NCBI GenBank assembly: GCA_018001695.1
Contig: JAGNHN010000003.1
Coordinates: forward strand, 1 to 64,000
Direction: 5' to 3'
Source of the DNA: Lentimicrobiaceae bacterium
Lineage (GTDB): Bacteria > Bacteroidota > Bacteroidia > Bacteroidales > JAGNHN01
Length of the DNA: 64,000 bases
Shown: piece by piece, positions 8,332-18,114 of the stretch
Layout of the letters: each line of letters begins with the position of its first letter
Numbering within the stretch: position 1 is the stretch's first letter
Notes under the pieces: model-generated
Database searches by the model: none
What the model was told of the DNA's origin: nothing
The model's input: only the letters and a program-made list of their open reading frames with translations
Program-made: the position numbers and the translations under genes

Positions 8332-8949
8332 TTAAACGATTGAAAAAAGCAAAACCGCATAGGCGTAAAACCTTAAAATGCGGGTAGAACTGAATGCCAG
8401 GAAAAGCGGAACCGGAAAGCGAAGAAGTCCGGCAATTAAACATATAATAGAGAAAGGAAGTGGCGTTAGGGCGGCCAGGACGATAAACACACCTCCCCAT
8501 TTCTGTACCAGGGTAAAATTTTTCTTGTATTTGCGGGCAACAAATCCGGAAATACGGGGCTGCATACTTAAGCCTCTTCCGATATAATATGATACAATAC
8601 CCCCTACATACGAAAGCAGGGCCAGTAGCGTAACCATCTCATAGGGTTTGTCGAACTCGCTGGTCCAGAGGATAAAGAAATCCGGAGGGAGCAGTCCCAG
8701 CAGGCTCTCGGAAATGAAGAAAACGAGCAATACCAGGCTGGAATTCAGTCCACCCACCAGGTTTTCAAACACCATGCCCAGGTCAATGATATGCCTTTCA
8801 ACATAGGTTAAGATGGCGGCCAGGGCTCCGATGATGATCAGGAGCTGGGCCAGGTTCCGGAAGACAAAGCCGTAGAAACCGCTTCTACGGAAGTAGGTGT
8901 TATATATGAGCAGGCGTTTCCACCTGGATTTGATATACGTATCCATCAT
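8332..8949 (-). CDS. VTT-domain (DedA/SNARE-associated) membrane protein, YqaA-like
   Basis: This 205-residue polytopic membrane protein (from ATG 8949) has about five hydrophobic segments. The VTT signatures are SESLLGLLPPDFFILW, YYIGRGL in the loop, then KWGGVFIVLAALTPLPFSIICLIAG, in which the TPLP turn corresponds to the conserved re-entrant region. Family members act in lipid scrambling or proton-coupled membrane homeostasis; the exact role here is unknown. The frame is open to a GTG at 9024 that would add 25 residues, but the ATG pair at 8949/8946 leads directly into the basic pre-membrane segment. It ends 4 bases from the convergent MORN gene. Confidence 0.75.
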   Translation of the reverse strand: MMDTYIKSRWKRLLIYNTYFRRSGFYGFVFRNLAQLLIIIGALAAILTYVERHIIDLGMVFENLVGGLNSSLVLLVFFISESLLGLLPPDFFILWTSEFDKPYEMVTLLALLSYVGGIVSYYIGRGLSMQPRISGFVARKYKKNFTLVQKWGGVFIVLAALTPLPFSIICLIAGLLRFPVPLFLAFSSTRILRFYAYAVLLFSIV

Positions 8950-9181
8950 TGACAGGGCAGGCCGGATGGTGGCAACTGCCGGCATATATGCCGTAAAACC
9001 TTTTTGATTCAATAAACCACTCACCCTGCGTATTGTTATCGCTGCAACACGTTTATACTTATAAAAATCAGCATTCTGCCTGGCAATTTTATTCTCCAGA
9101 AGTCAGCCATTAACGTTCACTGTGTTTAAATAGTGTTTCCCGAAGGATATTTTTTTATTCAACACAATTTTCATTCCATTA

Positions 9182-11356
9182 TTATTCAACCAGTTGAAAA
9201 TCCATTTGTTTGCGGGCCAGGTTGACTTTTTTCACCACCACTTTTACCTTGTCACCCAGCCGGTATTCCTGTCCATGCCGCGATCCGATGACGCGGTAAT
9301 TGTCTTCATCCAGGTAGTAGTAATCGTCTTTCATGTTTTCAAGGGCCACCATGCCTTCAGCACGGGTTTCTTCCAATTCAACGAAGATGCCCCATTTGCT
9401 GACACCTGAGATCAGTCCATTGAAGGTTTCCCCGATCTTATCCGACAGATACTCTGCCTGTTTCAGTTTCACACTCTCTCTTTCAGCTTCCACAGCCCTG
9501 CGTTCCATTTCAGAGCAATGGTCGCATTTTTGTTCATATTCTTCAGCGCTGACAGACGCATGTCCTTCCAGGTATTGCATGAGCAGGCGGTGAACCATCA
9601 GATCGGGATAACGGCGGATGGGACTGGTAAAATGCGTGTAATAGGGGAAGGCCAGTCCGTAGTGCCCGATATTATGGGTTGAATATACCGCCTTGGCCAT
9701 TGTCCGTATGGCAATGGTTTCGATCATGTTCTCTTCACCCTTACCGGCGATTTCCTTGAACAGGTTGTTGAAGCTGGTTGCCAGCTGCTTCCGGGTATTG
9801 GTCTGGAGGCTGTACCCCAGTTTGGCCAGGAACTCCCTGAAACGGTTGAGTTTTTCAGGGTTGGGTGCATCATGGATACGGTAAACAAAGGTTTTGGCAG
9901 GTCCGGCTTGTTTTACCCGTCCTATCCTTTCAGCTACCCTTCTGTTTGCAAGAAGCATGAAATCCTCGATGAGGTAGTTGGCCTCTTTTTGTTCTTTGAT
10001 GTAGGCTTCCAGCGGTTTGCCCTGGGCATCAAGCCGGAACTTAACCTCCTGGGATTTGAAATTGATAGAACCCTTGCGCAGCCTATCATTTCGCAGTTTA
10101 CTGGCCAATCCGTGCAGGGTGAGAAGCTCCTCTTTCAGGTCTCCCTCTCCGCCTTCCAGGATGCGCTGTACTTCTTCATAATGAAAGCGCCGGTCGGAAC
10201 GTATAATGGTTTTACCGAACCATTCAGCCTTTACCGTCGCGTCTTCATCAAGCTCGAAAACGGCAGAAAAGCAGCGTTTTTCTTCATGCGGACGCAGAGA
10301 ACACAGGTGGTTGGACAACTTTTCAGGCAGCATCGGAATGGTACGGTCCACGAGGTAGATGGAGGTACCACGGCTGAAGGCTTCTGTATCGATGGCCGTT
10401 CCGGGTTTCACATACCAGGATACATCGGCGATGTGTACACCCACTTCCCAGTTGCCGTTATCCAGTTTCCGAAGCGACAATGCATCATCGAAATCCTTGG
10501 CATCTTCAGGGTCGATGGTCAGGGTGATGATATCGCGGAAATCCCTCCTGGCAGCGATCTCTTTAGCCGGTATTTCCTCCCCGAATCTTTCAGCTTCTTT
10601 TTCGGCTGCGGCAGGAAATGCCAGCGGGAAGTCGTAATTGACGAGGATGGCGTTCATCTCAACGTCATTGTTGCCGGGCTCACCCAGGACCTGGATGATC
10701 TCGCCGAATGGTGTGCTTGAATGCACAGGCCAGTCGGTGATGCGCGCTATGGCTTTTTGTCCGTTTTTCGCACCATTCAGCTGGCTCAGGGGAATGAAGA
10801 TATCGACAGGAACTGACTGGCTGTCCGGGATAAGAAAGGCGAACTTGGGAGATACTTCCACGATACCGGCAAAACGTGTCTTGGCACGTTGCAGGATCTC
10901 AACAATCTTGCCTTCCGTCTTGCGGTCCTTGCGTTTGGGGAACAACTGCACCCTGACGGTGTCCCCGTGAAGGGCCCGGTTGGTGTTGCTGGCGGCAACG
11001 AAGACATCTTCATCCAGAGAATCGCTGGAGATGTAGGCTTTCCCGGTATTCTTCATATCAACCTTGCCGGTGATTTCCGTGGGTGCGGATAACTTTCTGG
11101 TGACATGTTCCGGTAGCGCGTACTTACCCCGCTTCTGCTCCGTGAGTTTGCCATCTTTAACCAGATCGGCCAGGATGATCTTGACCAGGTCTTTGCTGGC
11201 CTGATCACTCAGCCCCAGCTTATGGGCAATCTGCCGGAAGTTAAAGGCATGGAAAGGATCCAGGGTAAAAATGGCATACACCGACTGGTAAAAGGGATTG
11301 GGCCTGACCGGATGCAGCTTTTTCTTCTTTCCGGATTTCTTTTGGTAGCGTGGCAT
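9182..11356 (-). CDS. rnr: Ribonuclease R, 3'-5' exoribonuclease
   Basis: This 724-residue protein has the full RNase II/R layout. There is an N-terminal winged-helix segment (about residues 20-85), cold-shock domains (about 85-240) and the RNB catalytic domain. Its magnesium-binding motif DPEDAKDFDDALSL lies near residues 289-302, and YTHFTSPIRRYPDLMVHR near 575. A C-terminal S1 domain follows (about 635-720). It degrades structured RNA, including mRNA and defective rRNA and tRNA. It lacks the long Lys-rich tail of the E. coli enzyme. The start at 11356 gives a basic N-terminus rich in lysine. The neighbouring small membrane-protein gene is on the same strand upstream. Confidence 0.95.
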   Translation of the reverse strand: MPRYQKKSGKKKKLHPVRPNPFYQSVYAIFTLDPFHAFNFRQIAHKLGLSDQASKDLVKIILADLVKDGKLTEQKRGKYALPEHVTRKLSAPTEITGKVDMKNTGKAYISSDSLDEDVFVAASNTNRALHGDTVRVQLFPKRKDRKTEGKIVEILQRAKTRFAGIVEVSPKFAFLIPDSQSVPVDIFIPLSQLNGAKNGQKAIARITDWPVHSSTPFGEIIQVLGEPGNNDVEMNAILVNYDFPLAFPAAAEKEAERFGEEIPAKEIAARRDFRDIITLTIDPEDAKDFDDALSLRKLDNGNWEVGVHIADVSWYVKPGTAIDTEAFSRGTSIYLVDRTIPMLPEKLSNHLCSLRPHEEKRCFSAVFELDEDATVKAEWFGKTIIRSDRRFHYEEVQRILEGGEGDLKEELLTLHGLASKLRNDRLRKGSINFKSQEVKFRLDAQGKPLEAYIKEQKEANYLIEDFMLLANRRVAERIGRVKQAGPAKTFVYRIHDAPNPEKLNRFREFLAKLGYSLQTNTRKQLATSFNNLFKEIAGKGEENMIETIAIRTMAKAVYSTHNIGHYGLAFPYYTHFTSPIRRYPDLMVHRLLMQYLEGHASVSAEEYEQKCDHCSEMERRAVEAERESVKLKQAEYLSDKIGETFNGLISGVSKWGIFVELEETRAEGMVALENMKDDYYYLDEDNYRVIGSRHGQEYRLGDKVKVVVKKVNLARKQMDFQLVE

Positions 11357-11415
11357 TATGAAAGGTTCTGAAACAGACTGATTACTTTTTGGAATGATAT
11401 GATATTAACATAGAA

Positions 11416-11601
11416 TTATCCATACAGGATGCGGATCAGGATCATGGTGCCCAGGAAAACAACCAGCGCGACCATGCTCGTCGTCGCATACCGGCTGTTC
11501 AACCGGATCTTCCCTTTGTTACGGGCATGATATTGTCCGGCAAGGCCGGCAATGAAGACCAAGAGGCCCAGGTACATTACAATATCCAATATGCGTTGCA
11601 T
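11416..11601 (-). CDS. Small two-helix membrane protein
   Basis: This 61-residue protein has two hydrophobic helices (about residues 5-22 and 41-59) separated by a basic loop (HARNKGKIRLNSR). A TACCTTTG promoter box lies on the same strand 23 bases upstream of the ATG, which supports real expression. It lies 59 bases upstream of rnr and may form a short transcript with it. I do not recognise a family and no function can be assigned. The alternative that this is a random frame is less likely given the promoter and the clean topology. Confidence 0.62.
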   Translation of the reverse strand: MQRILDIVMYLGLLVFIAGLAGQYHARNKGKIRLNSRYATTSMVALVVFLGTMILIRILYG

Positions 11602-11623
11602 GGCAACCCGGTCAAATTTTCCG

Positions 11624-11631
11624 CAAAGGTA
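11624..11631 (-). promoter_or_regulatory. Bacteroidota -7 box (TACCTTTG) upstream of small membrane protein and rnr
   Basis: Minus-strand TACCTTTG matches TAnnTTTG exactly. It predicts a start of transcription roughly 15 bases before the ATG at 11601. No good -33 TTG was seen at the ideal distance. Confidence 0.55.
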
Positions 11632-11808
11632 TAATCATGATGATTGTTATTGTGGATTTCCTGCATGAAATCAACCTTAATTTTCTGATGCTCATTCGAG
11701 CACATTAAAAAATTAACAACATTACAGGGCATCATGTTCAAATATATTTTATATATTCGTATTTATAATATCAAGATCACTGCTGTATCAATTCAATTAG
11801 AAACGACA

Positions 11809-13914
11809 ATGAAAAAGCTGATCATTTCATTATTCATTGCATGGACGCTAATGATATGCATCAATGCCCTGCAGGCCCAGACCTGGGAGTGGAGCAAACG
11901 GATAGGAGGGAGTCAGGTAGATGAAATCGAGCGCGTGGAGACGGATCCCAGTGGTAATGTGCTGGTTGTGGGGAAGTTCAGTGGATCCTTCATGTATGAA
12001 AACTACCCGATGAACAGTGCAGGTTCAAAAAACATTTTCGTGTCGAAATACGCTGCGGACGGCACTTTGTTATGGGTCAGGGGTCTGGGAGGCGTTGGCC
12101 TGGATGAAGGGCTTTGTGTAGGCACGGATAAAGATGACAATGTTCTGATTTCCGGTAGTTTTACCGGTCAGGCGGTTTTTGATACGGTTGTGGTAAATGG
12201 TTTTGCCGGAGATGAGATCTTTATCGTCAAATACAACGCCCTGGGAGAGTTTCAATGGGTGCGCACTGCCGGTGGCCCGGGCAATGAAAAAGGCAAGGGC
12301 ATCGCAGCCGACCAGCACGGGAATGTGTGGTTGACCGGGTATTATTACGACACCTGCCATTTTGGTAATCAAACGCTGGTAAGTCCCGGGCTTGACAACA
12401 TCTTTGTGGCCAAATATGATCCGGTGGGAAACCTGAAATGGGTAGCGGATGCGGGAGGCGTCTATTCTGCCTGGGCTTCTTCCATCTCCATCGACGGTTT
12501 TGACCGTGCCTACATCACCGGATCTTTCAAACAGACAGCGGTCTTTGGTGCCCACAGCATTACTTCCTACGGAGGGAATGATGTGTTTCTGGCCCGGATT
12601 GACAGCAGCGGGACATGGACGCTGGCCGTTCATGCCGGAGGAACAGCGGATGATTTTGGCAATGGAATAGAAGTCGATGTCAACAATCACATTGCCGTCA
12701 CCGGATCTTTCTTTCAGACAGTGCTCTTTCCGCCAACCGCCACCATTTCGTCCAATGGCGATAAAGATGGCTTTGTCGCCTTTTATGATCCTTCCGGAAG
12801 CTGTCTGTGGGCCAGAAATATGGGAGGATCTGGAAGTGACAAAGGCATAGAAGTCAGCAACGACAAGGATGGAAATGTGTATGTCACTGGATATATCAAT
12901 GGTAACGGATATTTTGATACCCTTTACCTGGCCGGTAACGGGAATGATGAAATCTTTCTGGCCAGGTATTACCCCGGGGGGGCGTTACAGTATGCGGTGC
13001 TGGCAGGCGGCAGTTCACAGGATTACGGCAAAGGTGTTCAATGTGCCAGGCAGGGTGTTGCCTATGTAGCGGGATTCTTCCAGGGAACGGCTACTTTTGG
13101 AAGTCAGGTCCTGACCAGCGCCGGAGACAGAGATGCATACGTTGCCAGATACTATGATGGTAGTCCTTTGTTCCTTCAGCAACCTGCTTCGCAGGATGTG
13201 TGTGCCGGCGACAGCCTGCACCTCAGTGTGCAGATGTCGGGACCCGGTCCGTTCAGTTATCTCTGGTTTGATGAAGCCGGAAGCATACTCGGGGCAGTAT
13301 ATCCTTTCTTTTCTTTAAAGACACCAGACACCACCTATTCCGGTAAGTATTACTGTATGGTCAGCAATGCCCATGGCAGCGTGACCAGCGATACCGCCAT
13401 GGTTCGTGTACACCCACTGCCTGCTGTTGATCTTGTTGCACCCGATACCCTGATGTACCAGGATACCCTTGTGCTCTTTGCAGGAGGCGGTTTTGCCTCC
13501 TATCTCTGGTCCAATGGTGCCACCGCTGACCATATTGTTTTGTATCCTGTTACTTTGGGGACCGGCATGAAGACGTTTTCTGTGACCGTCACGGATCAAT
13601 ACGGCTGCCAGGCAGCCGATACGGTCCGGATCATGATCGTCCATACCGGAATGGAGGAATATTGGCCTTCTGATATCCGTGTTTATCCCAATCCGGCAAC
13701 GGGTCATCTGGTCATAGACCGTCTTCCACTGGGAATTCTGGACATCCGTTGTTTCGATCTTTATGGAAGAAGGGTATATCCCGGGGCGCGTTTCGACCCT
13801 GTCAGCCTGACATTGAACATTGATGCTGAAAACCTTCCGGTAGGAACCTATATTGTGAACTTACGCACTGAGAAAGGCGTGATTCCGGTCCGCTTCGTCG
13901 TATACCGGCATTAG
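11809..13914 (+). CDS. Secreted beta-propeller/Ig-like protein with T9SS sorting domain
   Basis: This 701-residue protein starts with a signal peptide (about residues 1-23, ending LQAQ). Residues about 25-450 hold tandem SBBP-type repeats of about 55 residues, recognisable by phrases such as VAKYDPVGNLKWVADAGG and ITGSFKQTAVFG, expected to form a beta-propeller. An Ig-like domain follows (about 455-540, with GKYYCMVSNAHGSVTSDTA) and then a C-terminal type A T9SS sorting domain (about 625-701, VYPNPATGHLVI to PVGTYIVNL). It is therefore probably exported by T9SS and surface-attached or released. The frame opens 25 codons earlier, but the ATG at 11809 gives the signal peptide. Ligand unknown. 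Confidence 0.88.
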   Translation: MKKLIISLFIAWTLMICINALQAQTWEWSKRIGGSQVDEIERVETDPSGNVLVVGKFSGSFMYENYPMNSAGSKNIFVSKYAADGTLLWVRGLGGVGLDEGLCVGTDKDDNVLISGSFTGQAVFDTVVVNGFAGDEIFIVKYNALGEFQWVRTAGGPGNEKGKGIAADQHGNVWLTGYYYDTCHFGNQTLVSPGLDNIFVAKYDPVGNLKWVADAGGVYSAWASSISIDGFDRAYITGSFKQTAVFGAHSITSYGGNDVFLARIDSSGTWTLAVHAGGTADDFGNGIEVDVNNHIAVTGSFFQTVLFPPTATISSNGDKDGFVAFYDPSGSCLWARNMGGSGSDKGIEVSNDKDGNVYVTGYINGNGYFDTLYLAGNGNDEIFLARYYPGGALQYAVLAGGSSQDYGKGVQCARQGVAYVAGFFQGTATFGSQVLTSAGDRDAYVARYYDGSPLFLQQPASQDVCAGDSLHLSVQMSGPGPFSYLWFDEAGSILGAVYPFFSLKTPDTTYSGKYYCMVSNAHGSVTSDTAMVRVHPLPAVDLVAPDTLMYQDTLVLFAGGGFASYLWSNGATADHIVLYPVTLGTGMKTFSVTVTDQYGCQAADTVRIMIVHTGMEEYWPSDIRVYPNPATGHLVIDRLPLGILDIRCFDLYGRRVYPGARFDPVSLTLNIDAENLPVGTYIVNLRTEKGVIPVRFVVYRH

Positions 13915-13954
13915 GGTCAAAGGAAGACGTTGGTTTCTTGTACAGATTATCAGG

Positions 13955-14464
13955 TCAGTTGCGCCGGTAGAAAAGATACTGTGCAACCAGGACCAGCAGG
14001 AAGCTCAGGGCACTGCTGAGCACCGTCCGCAGCAATGTATCTCCAAAATCCCTGAAGCTGAATACCTCCAGCAGGAAGAGCAGGAAGTGGTGGAGCATGA
14101 TGAGGATAAGTGAATAGGAAAAGAACCATTGAAAACCCAGGTACGAAATACCGGGCTTCAGTCCGGGTTCATATTCCCTGGTGGAGGAAATAAGCCTGAG
14201 CACCGAAGGGCGTACGAAGGCCATCCAGGTTGCTGCTGCAGCATGAACGCCCCCGGTCCCGTTGAACATGTCTACGGATAATCCCATCGAAAAAGCGGAG
14301 AGAAGCAGCAGCCAGCCGGGGGTTTCGAAGGGAAGCAACAGGATGAAAAGTACGTATATGTAAGGATTCAGGTATCCGCCAATGTAGATATGGTCCAGTA
14401 CCAGCACCTGGATGGCGAGCAGCGCCAGGAAGCGCAAAGCATTGCTGATAATGACGTTATTCAT
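13955..14464 (-). CDS. mreD: Rod shape-determining protein MreD
   Basis: This 169-residue, very hydrophobic protein has about five membrane segments. It occupies the expected place after mreC, overlapping it by 8 bases. MreD is the least conserved member of the MreBCD elongation machinery, so position, size and topology carry much of the assignment; the phrase LNPYIYVLFILLLPF is typical of Bacteroidota MreD. It helps tether the MreB filament to the cell-wall synthases. The mrdA and rodA genes that usually follow in Bacteroidales are missing here; the next gene is convergent. Confidence 0.85.
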   Translation of the reverse strand: MNNVIISNALRFLALLAIQVLVLDHIYIGGYLNPYIYVLFILLLPFETPGWLLLLSAFSMGLSVDMFNGTGGVHAAAATWMAFVRPSVLRLISSTREYEPGLKPGISYLGFQWFFSYSLILIMLHHFLLFLLEVFSFRDFGDTLLRTVLSSALSFLLVLVAQYLFYRRN

Positions 14465-15284
14465 TGACAGGTTCTTTTAGTTCCTTAAACTCATTTCGCA
14501 TCAGGTCTTTCACAACATAGACATGATCCATTCGCCTGAAATCCACCGCAATTTTGATACGTATCTTATAGAAGTGTTCATCCTCTTTGAGTTCAAAATC
14601 TTCAATGGTACCGACGGGGATCCCGGCGGGAAAGATCAGGGAATAGCCGGAAGTGACGATGGTATCGCCGGCTTGCAGATCGACATGTCCCGGCACCTCA
14701 GTCATCCATCCCCGTGACACATCCCCGCCTTCCCAGCGGAAGGTACCAACATAGCCGTTGCGCTTGATTTTACTGCTGATGCGGACATCGTTGTGTAGAA
14801 CAGAGAGGGCGGAGGCATAATGATCAGACACTGACCGGATGATCCCCACGACGCCGTCAGATGTGAAGACGCCCATGTTCTTTTCTACCCCATGCTTGCG
14901 GCCGCGGTCAATAACAATGTAGTTATTACGGCGGCTGGATGTATTTCGGATCACATCGGCAGGGAGGTAAGTGAAACGTTGCATGAACATGCTGTCTTCC
15001 TGGTAAAACATTGTCCTGCTGTCCTCAAAAAAAGCATTTCTGAGTTGAGCACGCAGGAGGGCATTTTCAGCCATGAGGGCTTCGTTGGTGTATCTCAGCG
15101 AGAAGTAGCTCATGACGCGTTCATAGGACTGCTGGATTCGTCCGGTAAACCTGCTTGTGGCTGTAAGGACGATGCTTTGCTGGTATCCGTTATTCCTGAC
15201 GACCAGGACGATGGAAATCGCCTCCAGTGTTATAAAGAGGAGGAAAAACCGGAAACGATACAGGAAGTCCAGGATATTCCTCAT
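14457..15284 (-). CDS. mreC: Rod shape-determining protein MreC
   Basis: This 275-residue protein has a short cytoplasmic N-terminus and one membrane helix (about residues 10-28). A coiled-coil-prone stretch follows (about 45-95, NEALMAENALLRAQLRN), then the MreC beta-barrel domain (about 110-265). That domain has DRGRKHGVEKNMGVFTSDG and GDTIVTSGYSLIFPAGIPVG, both family hallmarks. MreC links MreB in the cytoplasm to periplasmic peptidoglycan synthases. It starts 39 bases after mreB and overlaps mreD by 8 bases, consistent with one operon. Confidence 0.94.
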   Translation of the reverse strand: MRNILDFLYRFRFFLLFITLEAISIVLVVRNNGYQQSIVLTATSRFTGRIQQSYERVMSYFSLRYTNEALMAENALLRAQLRNAFFEDSRTMFYQEDSMFMQRFTYLPADVIRNTSSRRNNYIVIDRGRKHGVEKNMGVFTSDGVVGIIRSVSDHYASALSVLHNDVRISSKIKRNGYVGTFRWEGGDVSRGWMTEVPGHVDLQAGDTIVTSGYSLIFPAGIPVGTIEDFELKEDEHFYKIRIKIAVDFRRMDHVYVVKDLMRNEFKELKEPVNE

Positions 15285-15323
15285 TTTTTCAGCCCCGGTT
15301 AATCCTGCCTTTCATGGGCAGTT

Positions 15324-16346
15324 TTATTTGATAAGGAAGGTGAACTTGTCAAAGTTCTTAAGGGCAATACCCGTGCCCCTGGCAACAGCCCTGAGCGGAT
15401 CTTCTGCCACGTGCACAGGGAGTTTTGTTTTGATACTCAGGCGTTTGTCAAGCCCGCGCAGGAGTGAACCTCCTCCGGCAAGGTAAATACCTGTCCTGTA
15501 GATATCCGCGGACAACTCGGGCGGTGTCATCTCGAGCGCATTCAATACGGCCGTCTCGATCTTGGAAATGGATTTATCCAGGGCATGGGCGATTTCGACA
15601 TAATTGACCTTAATCTCCTTAGGGATACCGGTAAGCATATCCCGGCCATGCACCGCAAAATCATCAGGTGGATTATCAATTTCAGCCATGGCAGCACCCA
15701 CTTCAATTTTGATCCTTTCTGATGTTCTCTCGCCGATATTGATATTGTGCTGTTTACGCATATATTCTTCAATATCTGCATTGAAGTCATCGCCGGCGAT
15801 GCGGATGGACTTATTGTTGACGATGCCACCCAGGGCGATCACCGCAATTTCGCAGGTACCTCCGCCAATATCGATGATCATATTACCGGTGGGTTCCAGC
15901 ACATCGATGCCAATACCGATGGCGGCGGCCATAGGTTCGTGGATGAGCTTGACCTCCTTGGCGCCGGCTTGTTCGGCAGAGTCTTTGACGGCTCTTTCTT
16001 CCACTTCAGTGATACCGGAAGGGATACAGATAACCATTTTCAGGGCAGGAGGGAAGAGCGTACGTTTCGGAAAGATCATACGGATCATTTCCCGTATCAT
16101 GGCTTCGGCAGAGTGAAAATCGGCGATCACACCATCCCTGAGGGGGCGGATGGTCTTGATGTTCTCATGCGTCTTGCCGTGCATCATCATGGCTTTCTTG
16201 CCCACCGCGATGATCTTGTTTGAACTGCGTTCGATGGCCACGATGCTGGGTTCATCCACAACTACTTTGTCGTTGAAAATGATGATCGTATTGGCAGTGC
16301 CAAGGTCAATGGCGATTTCCTTGGTCAGAAATGAAAAGAGCCCCAT
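15324..16346 (-). CDS. mreB: Rod shape-determining protein MreB
   Basis: This 340-residue actin-like ATPase has phosphate-1 motif DLGTANTIIIFNDK (residues 17-30), phosphate-2 motif MIIDIGGGTCEIAVI (about 155-169) and adenosine motif IYLAGGGSLLRGLD (about 287-300). It polymerises at the inner membrane and guides lateral cell-wall synthesis, which implies that the organism is rod-shaped or elongated. An N-terminal amphipathic MGLFSFLTKEIA segment is expected for membrane binding. It lies 73 bases after purH on the same strand, the known Bacteroidales gene order. Confidence 0.97.
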   Translation of the reverse strand: MGLFSFLTKEIAIDLGTANTIIIFNDKVVVDEPSIVAIERSSNKIIAVGKKAMMMHGKTHENIKTIRPLRDGVIADFHSAEAMIREMIRMIFPKRTLFPPALKMVICIPSGITEVEERAVKDSAEQAGAKEVKLIHEPMAAAIGIGIDVLEPTGNMIIDIGGGTCEIAVIALGGIVNNKSIRIAGDDFNADIEEYMRKQHNINIGERTSERIKIEVGAAMAEIDNPPDDFAVHGRDMLTGIPKEIKVNYVEIAHALDKSISKIETAVLNALEMTPPELSADIYRTGIYLAGGGSLLRGLDKRLSIKTKLPVHVAEDPLRAVARGTGIALKNFDKFTFLIK

Positions 16347-16419
16347 AGTTATACCTTCTTAATCCGGACGAGGCCGGAAAATCATTCATACGTAAGCGGG
16401 TGTCAAAAGTTCTTTGTTT

Positions 16420-17943
16420 TCAATGGCGGAAGTGTCTGACACCTGTAAACACCATCGTCATCCCATGTTCGTTGCAGAAGCGGATGGAGTCCTCATCCCG
16501 GATGGATCCCCCGGGTTGAATGACAGCCCTGATACCGGCCTCATACGCTATCTCCACCGAATCTGAAAACGGAAAGAAAGCATCTGAAGCCATGACAGCG
16601 CCCTCCAGTTCGCGTTCGAATGACCGCGCTTTCTGAATGGCCTGTTTCAGGGCATCCACCCTGGATGTTTGTCCCATTCCACTTCCTGCCAGACTCCTGT
16701 TCCTGGCCAAAACAATGGCATTGGAACGGGTATGCTTGACAACCCTCAGGGCAAACAGCATATCCGCCCATTCTTCAGGTTCAGGCTTACGGCTGGTTAC
16801 GACTTCTCCCTCTACCCCTGCCATTTCGTCTCTGGATTGTACCAAATAGCCATTCAGGGCAGAGCGGACGACATAGCCAGGCATGTTGAACGGTCTGGTC
16901 TGCAAAATTATCCGATTTTTCCTCGTTTTCAATACTTCAAGGGCATCGGCTGTAAATTCAGGTGCAGCGATGATTTCAAAAAAGACGGGATTAATGGTAT
17001 CGGCCAGGTTTTTGTCAACCAGTCGGTTGCATATGAGAATCCCTCCGTAAGCAGATACCGGATCCGCGGCAAGGGCCTCATCCCATGCTTCTGCAAGGGT
17101 GGGGCGGATGGCAATGCCACAGGCATTGTTATGCTTCAGGATGGCAAAGACCGGTTCATCGAATTCTGAGACGAGTTGCAAACCGGCATCAAAATCCATC
17201 AGGTTGTTGTAGCTCAAAGGTTTTCCGTGCAGGATATCAAAAATGGCGGCCAAATCTCCAAAATACCGGCCTTCCTGGTGTGGATTCTCTCCATATCGCA
17301 GGATATGGGGCGGCTGAGCCGCCAGCCTGAGACCGCTGGAAGGCATCTTTCCATCGAAAAAAGCAAAAATAGCGGCGTCATAAGCTGATGAAACACTAAA
17401 GGCATGCCTGGCAAAATCACGTCGCTGGGCCAGTGTTGTAGAAGCTTGCCCTTCGGTTAGCAGGTTTTCAAGCATGGCATACCGGTCGGAGGATGCAACA
17501 CATAACACATCCCGGAAATTCTTTGCTGCTGCGCGTATCAATGAAATTCCGCCAATATCGATCTTTTCAATGACCTCCTCTTCAGAAGCACCTGAAGCCA
17601 ACGTTGCTTCGAAAGGATACAGATCAACGATGACCAGGTCGATCCAGGGCAAGCCATATTGCGTCATCTGTTCCTGGTCCATGACATTCTCTCTCCTTCC
17701 CAAAATACCTCCGAAAACCTTCGGATGCAATGTTTTAACCCTTCCCCCCAGGATAGAAGGATATGAGGTAAGATCTTCCACCGCCTTCACCGGATGGCCC
17801 ATCTCCCGGATCCATTGAAACGTGCCGCCGGTACTGTAAATGTCTATATTATTGGCAACCAGTATTTTGACAATGTTTTCGAGGCCTTCTTTGTGGTAAA
17901 CGGAAATAAGGGCCGATTGTATCCGTTTGGACTGATCCTGCAT
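16420..17943 (-). CDS. purH: Bifunctional AICAR transformylase/IMP cyclohydrolase
   Basis: This 507-residue enzyme catalyses the last two steps of IMP synthesis. The N-terminal IMP cyclohydrolase (MGS-like) domain (about residues 8-200) has ALISVYHKEGLENIVKIL, YSTGGTFQWI and RAAAKN. The C-terminal transformylase domain has the catalytic lysine-histidine pair in ILKHNNACGIA (about 265) and SDAFFPFSDSVEIA near 455. Length is normal. The ATG at 17943 is a standard start; no Shine-Dalgarno sequence is present. It is upstream of mreB, as in other Bacteroidales. Confidence 0.96.
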   Translation of the reverse strand: MQDQSKRIQSALISVYHKEGLENIVKILVANNIDIYSTGGTFQWIREMGHPVKAVEDLTSYPSILGGRVKTLHPKVFGGILGRRENVMDQEQMTQYGLPWIDLVIVDLYPFEATLASGASEEEVIEKIDIGGISLIRAAAKNFRDVLCVASSDRYAMLENLLTEGQASTTLAQRRDFARHAFSVSSAYDAAIFAFFDGKMPSSGLRLAAQPPHILRYGENPHQEGRYFGDLAAIFDILHGKPLSYNNLMDFDAGLQLVSEFDEPVFAILKHNNACGIAIRPTLAEAWDEALAADPVSAYGGILICNRLVDKNLADTINPVFFEIIAAPEFTADALEVLKTRKNRIILQTRPFNMPGYVVRSALNGYLVQSRDEMAGVEGEVVTSRKPEPEEWADMLFALRVVKHTRSNAIVLARNRSLAGSGMGQTSRVDALKQAIQKARSFERELEGAVMASDAFFPFSDSVEIAYEAGIRAVIQPGGSIRDEDSIRFCNEHGMTMVFTGVRHFRH

Positions 17944-18114
17944 AGCTTTTAGGCTGATTGGCGATTAAACAGGTTGCAATGTTACCAAAAAAAGCACTAT
18001 GAAAGGAATCAGGGAGTTCGTCGGTATCATCGCCATGACGATAGGTATTTGTGTATCTTTAAACGCTTTTTTAAAAACCACGTCCTTACCTTCACCCACA
18101 AGGAATCAGACAAG

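Noticed and set aside
9872-10720. 282-codon plus-strand frame inside rnr
   Set aside because: It is antisense to the catalytic part of RNase R, which is conserved in its own frame.
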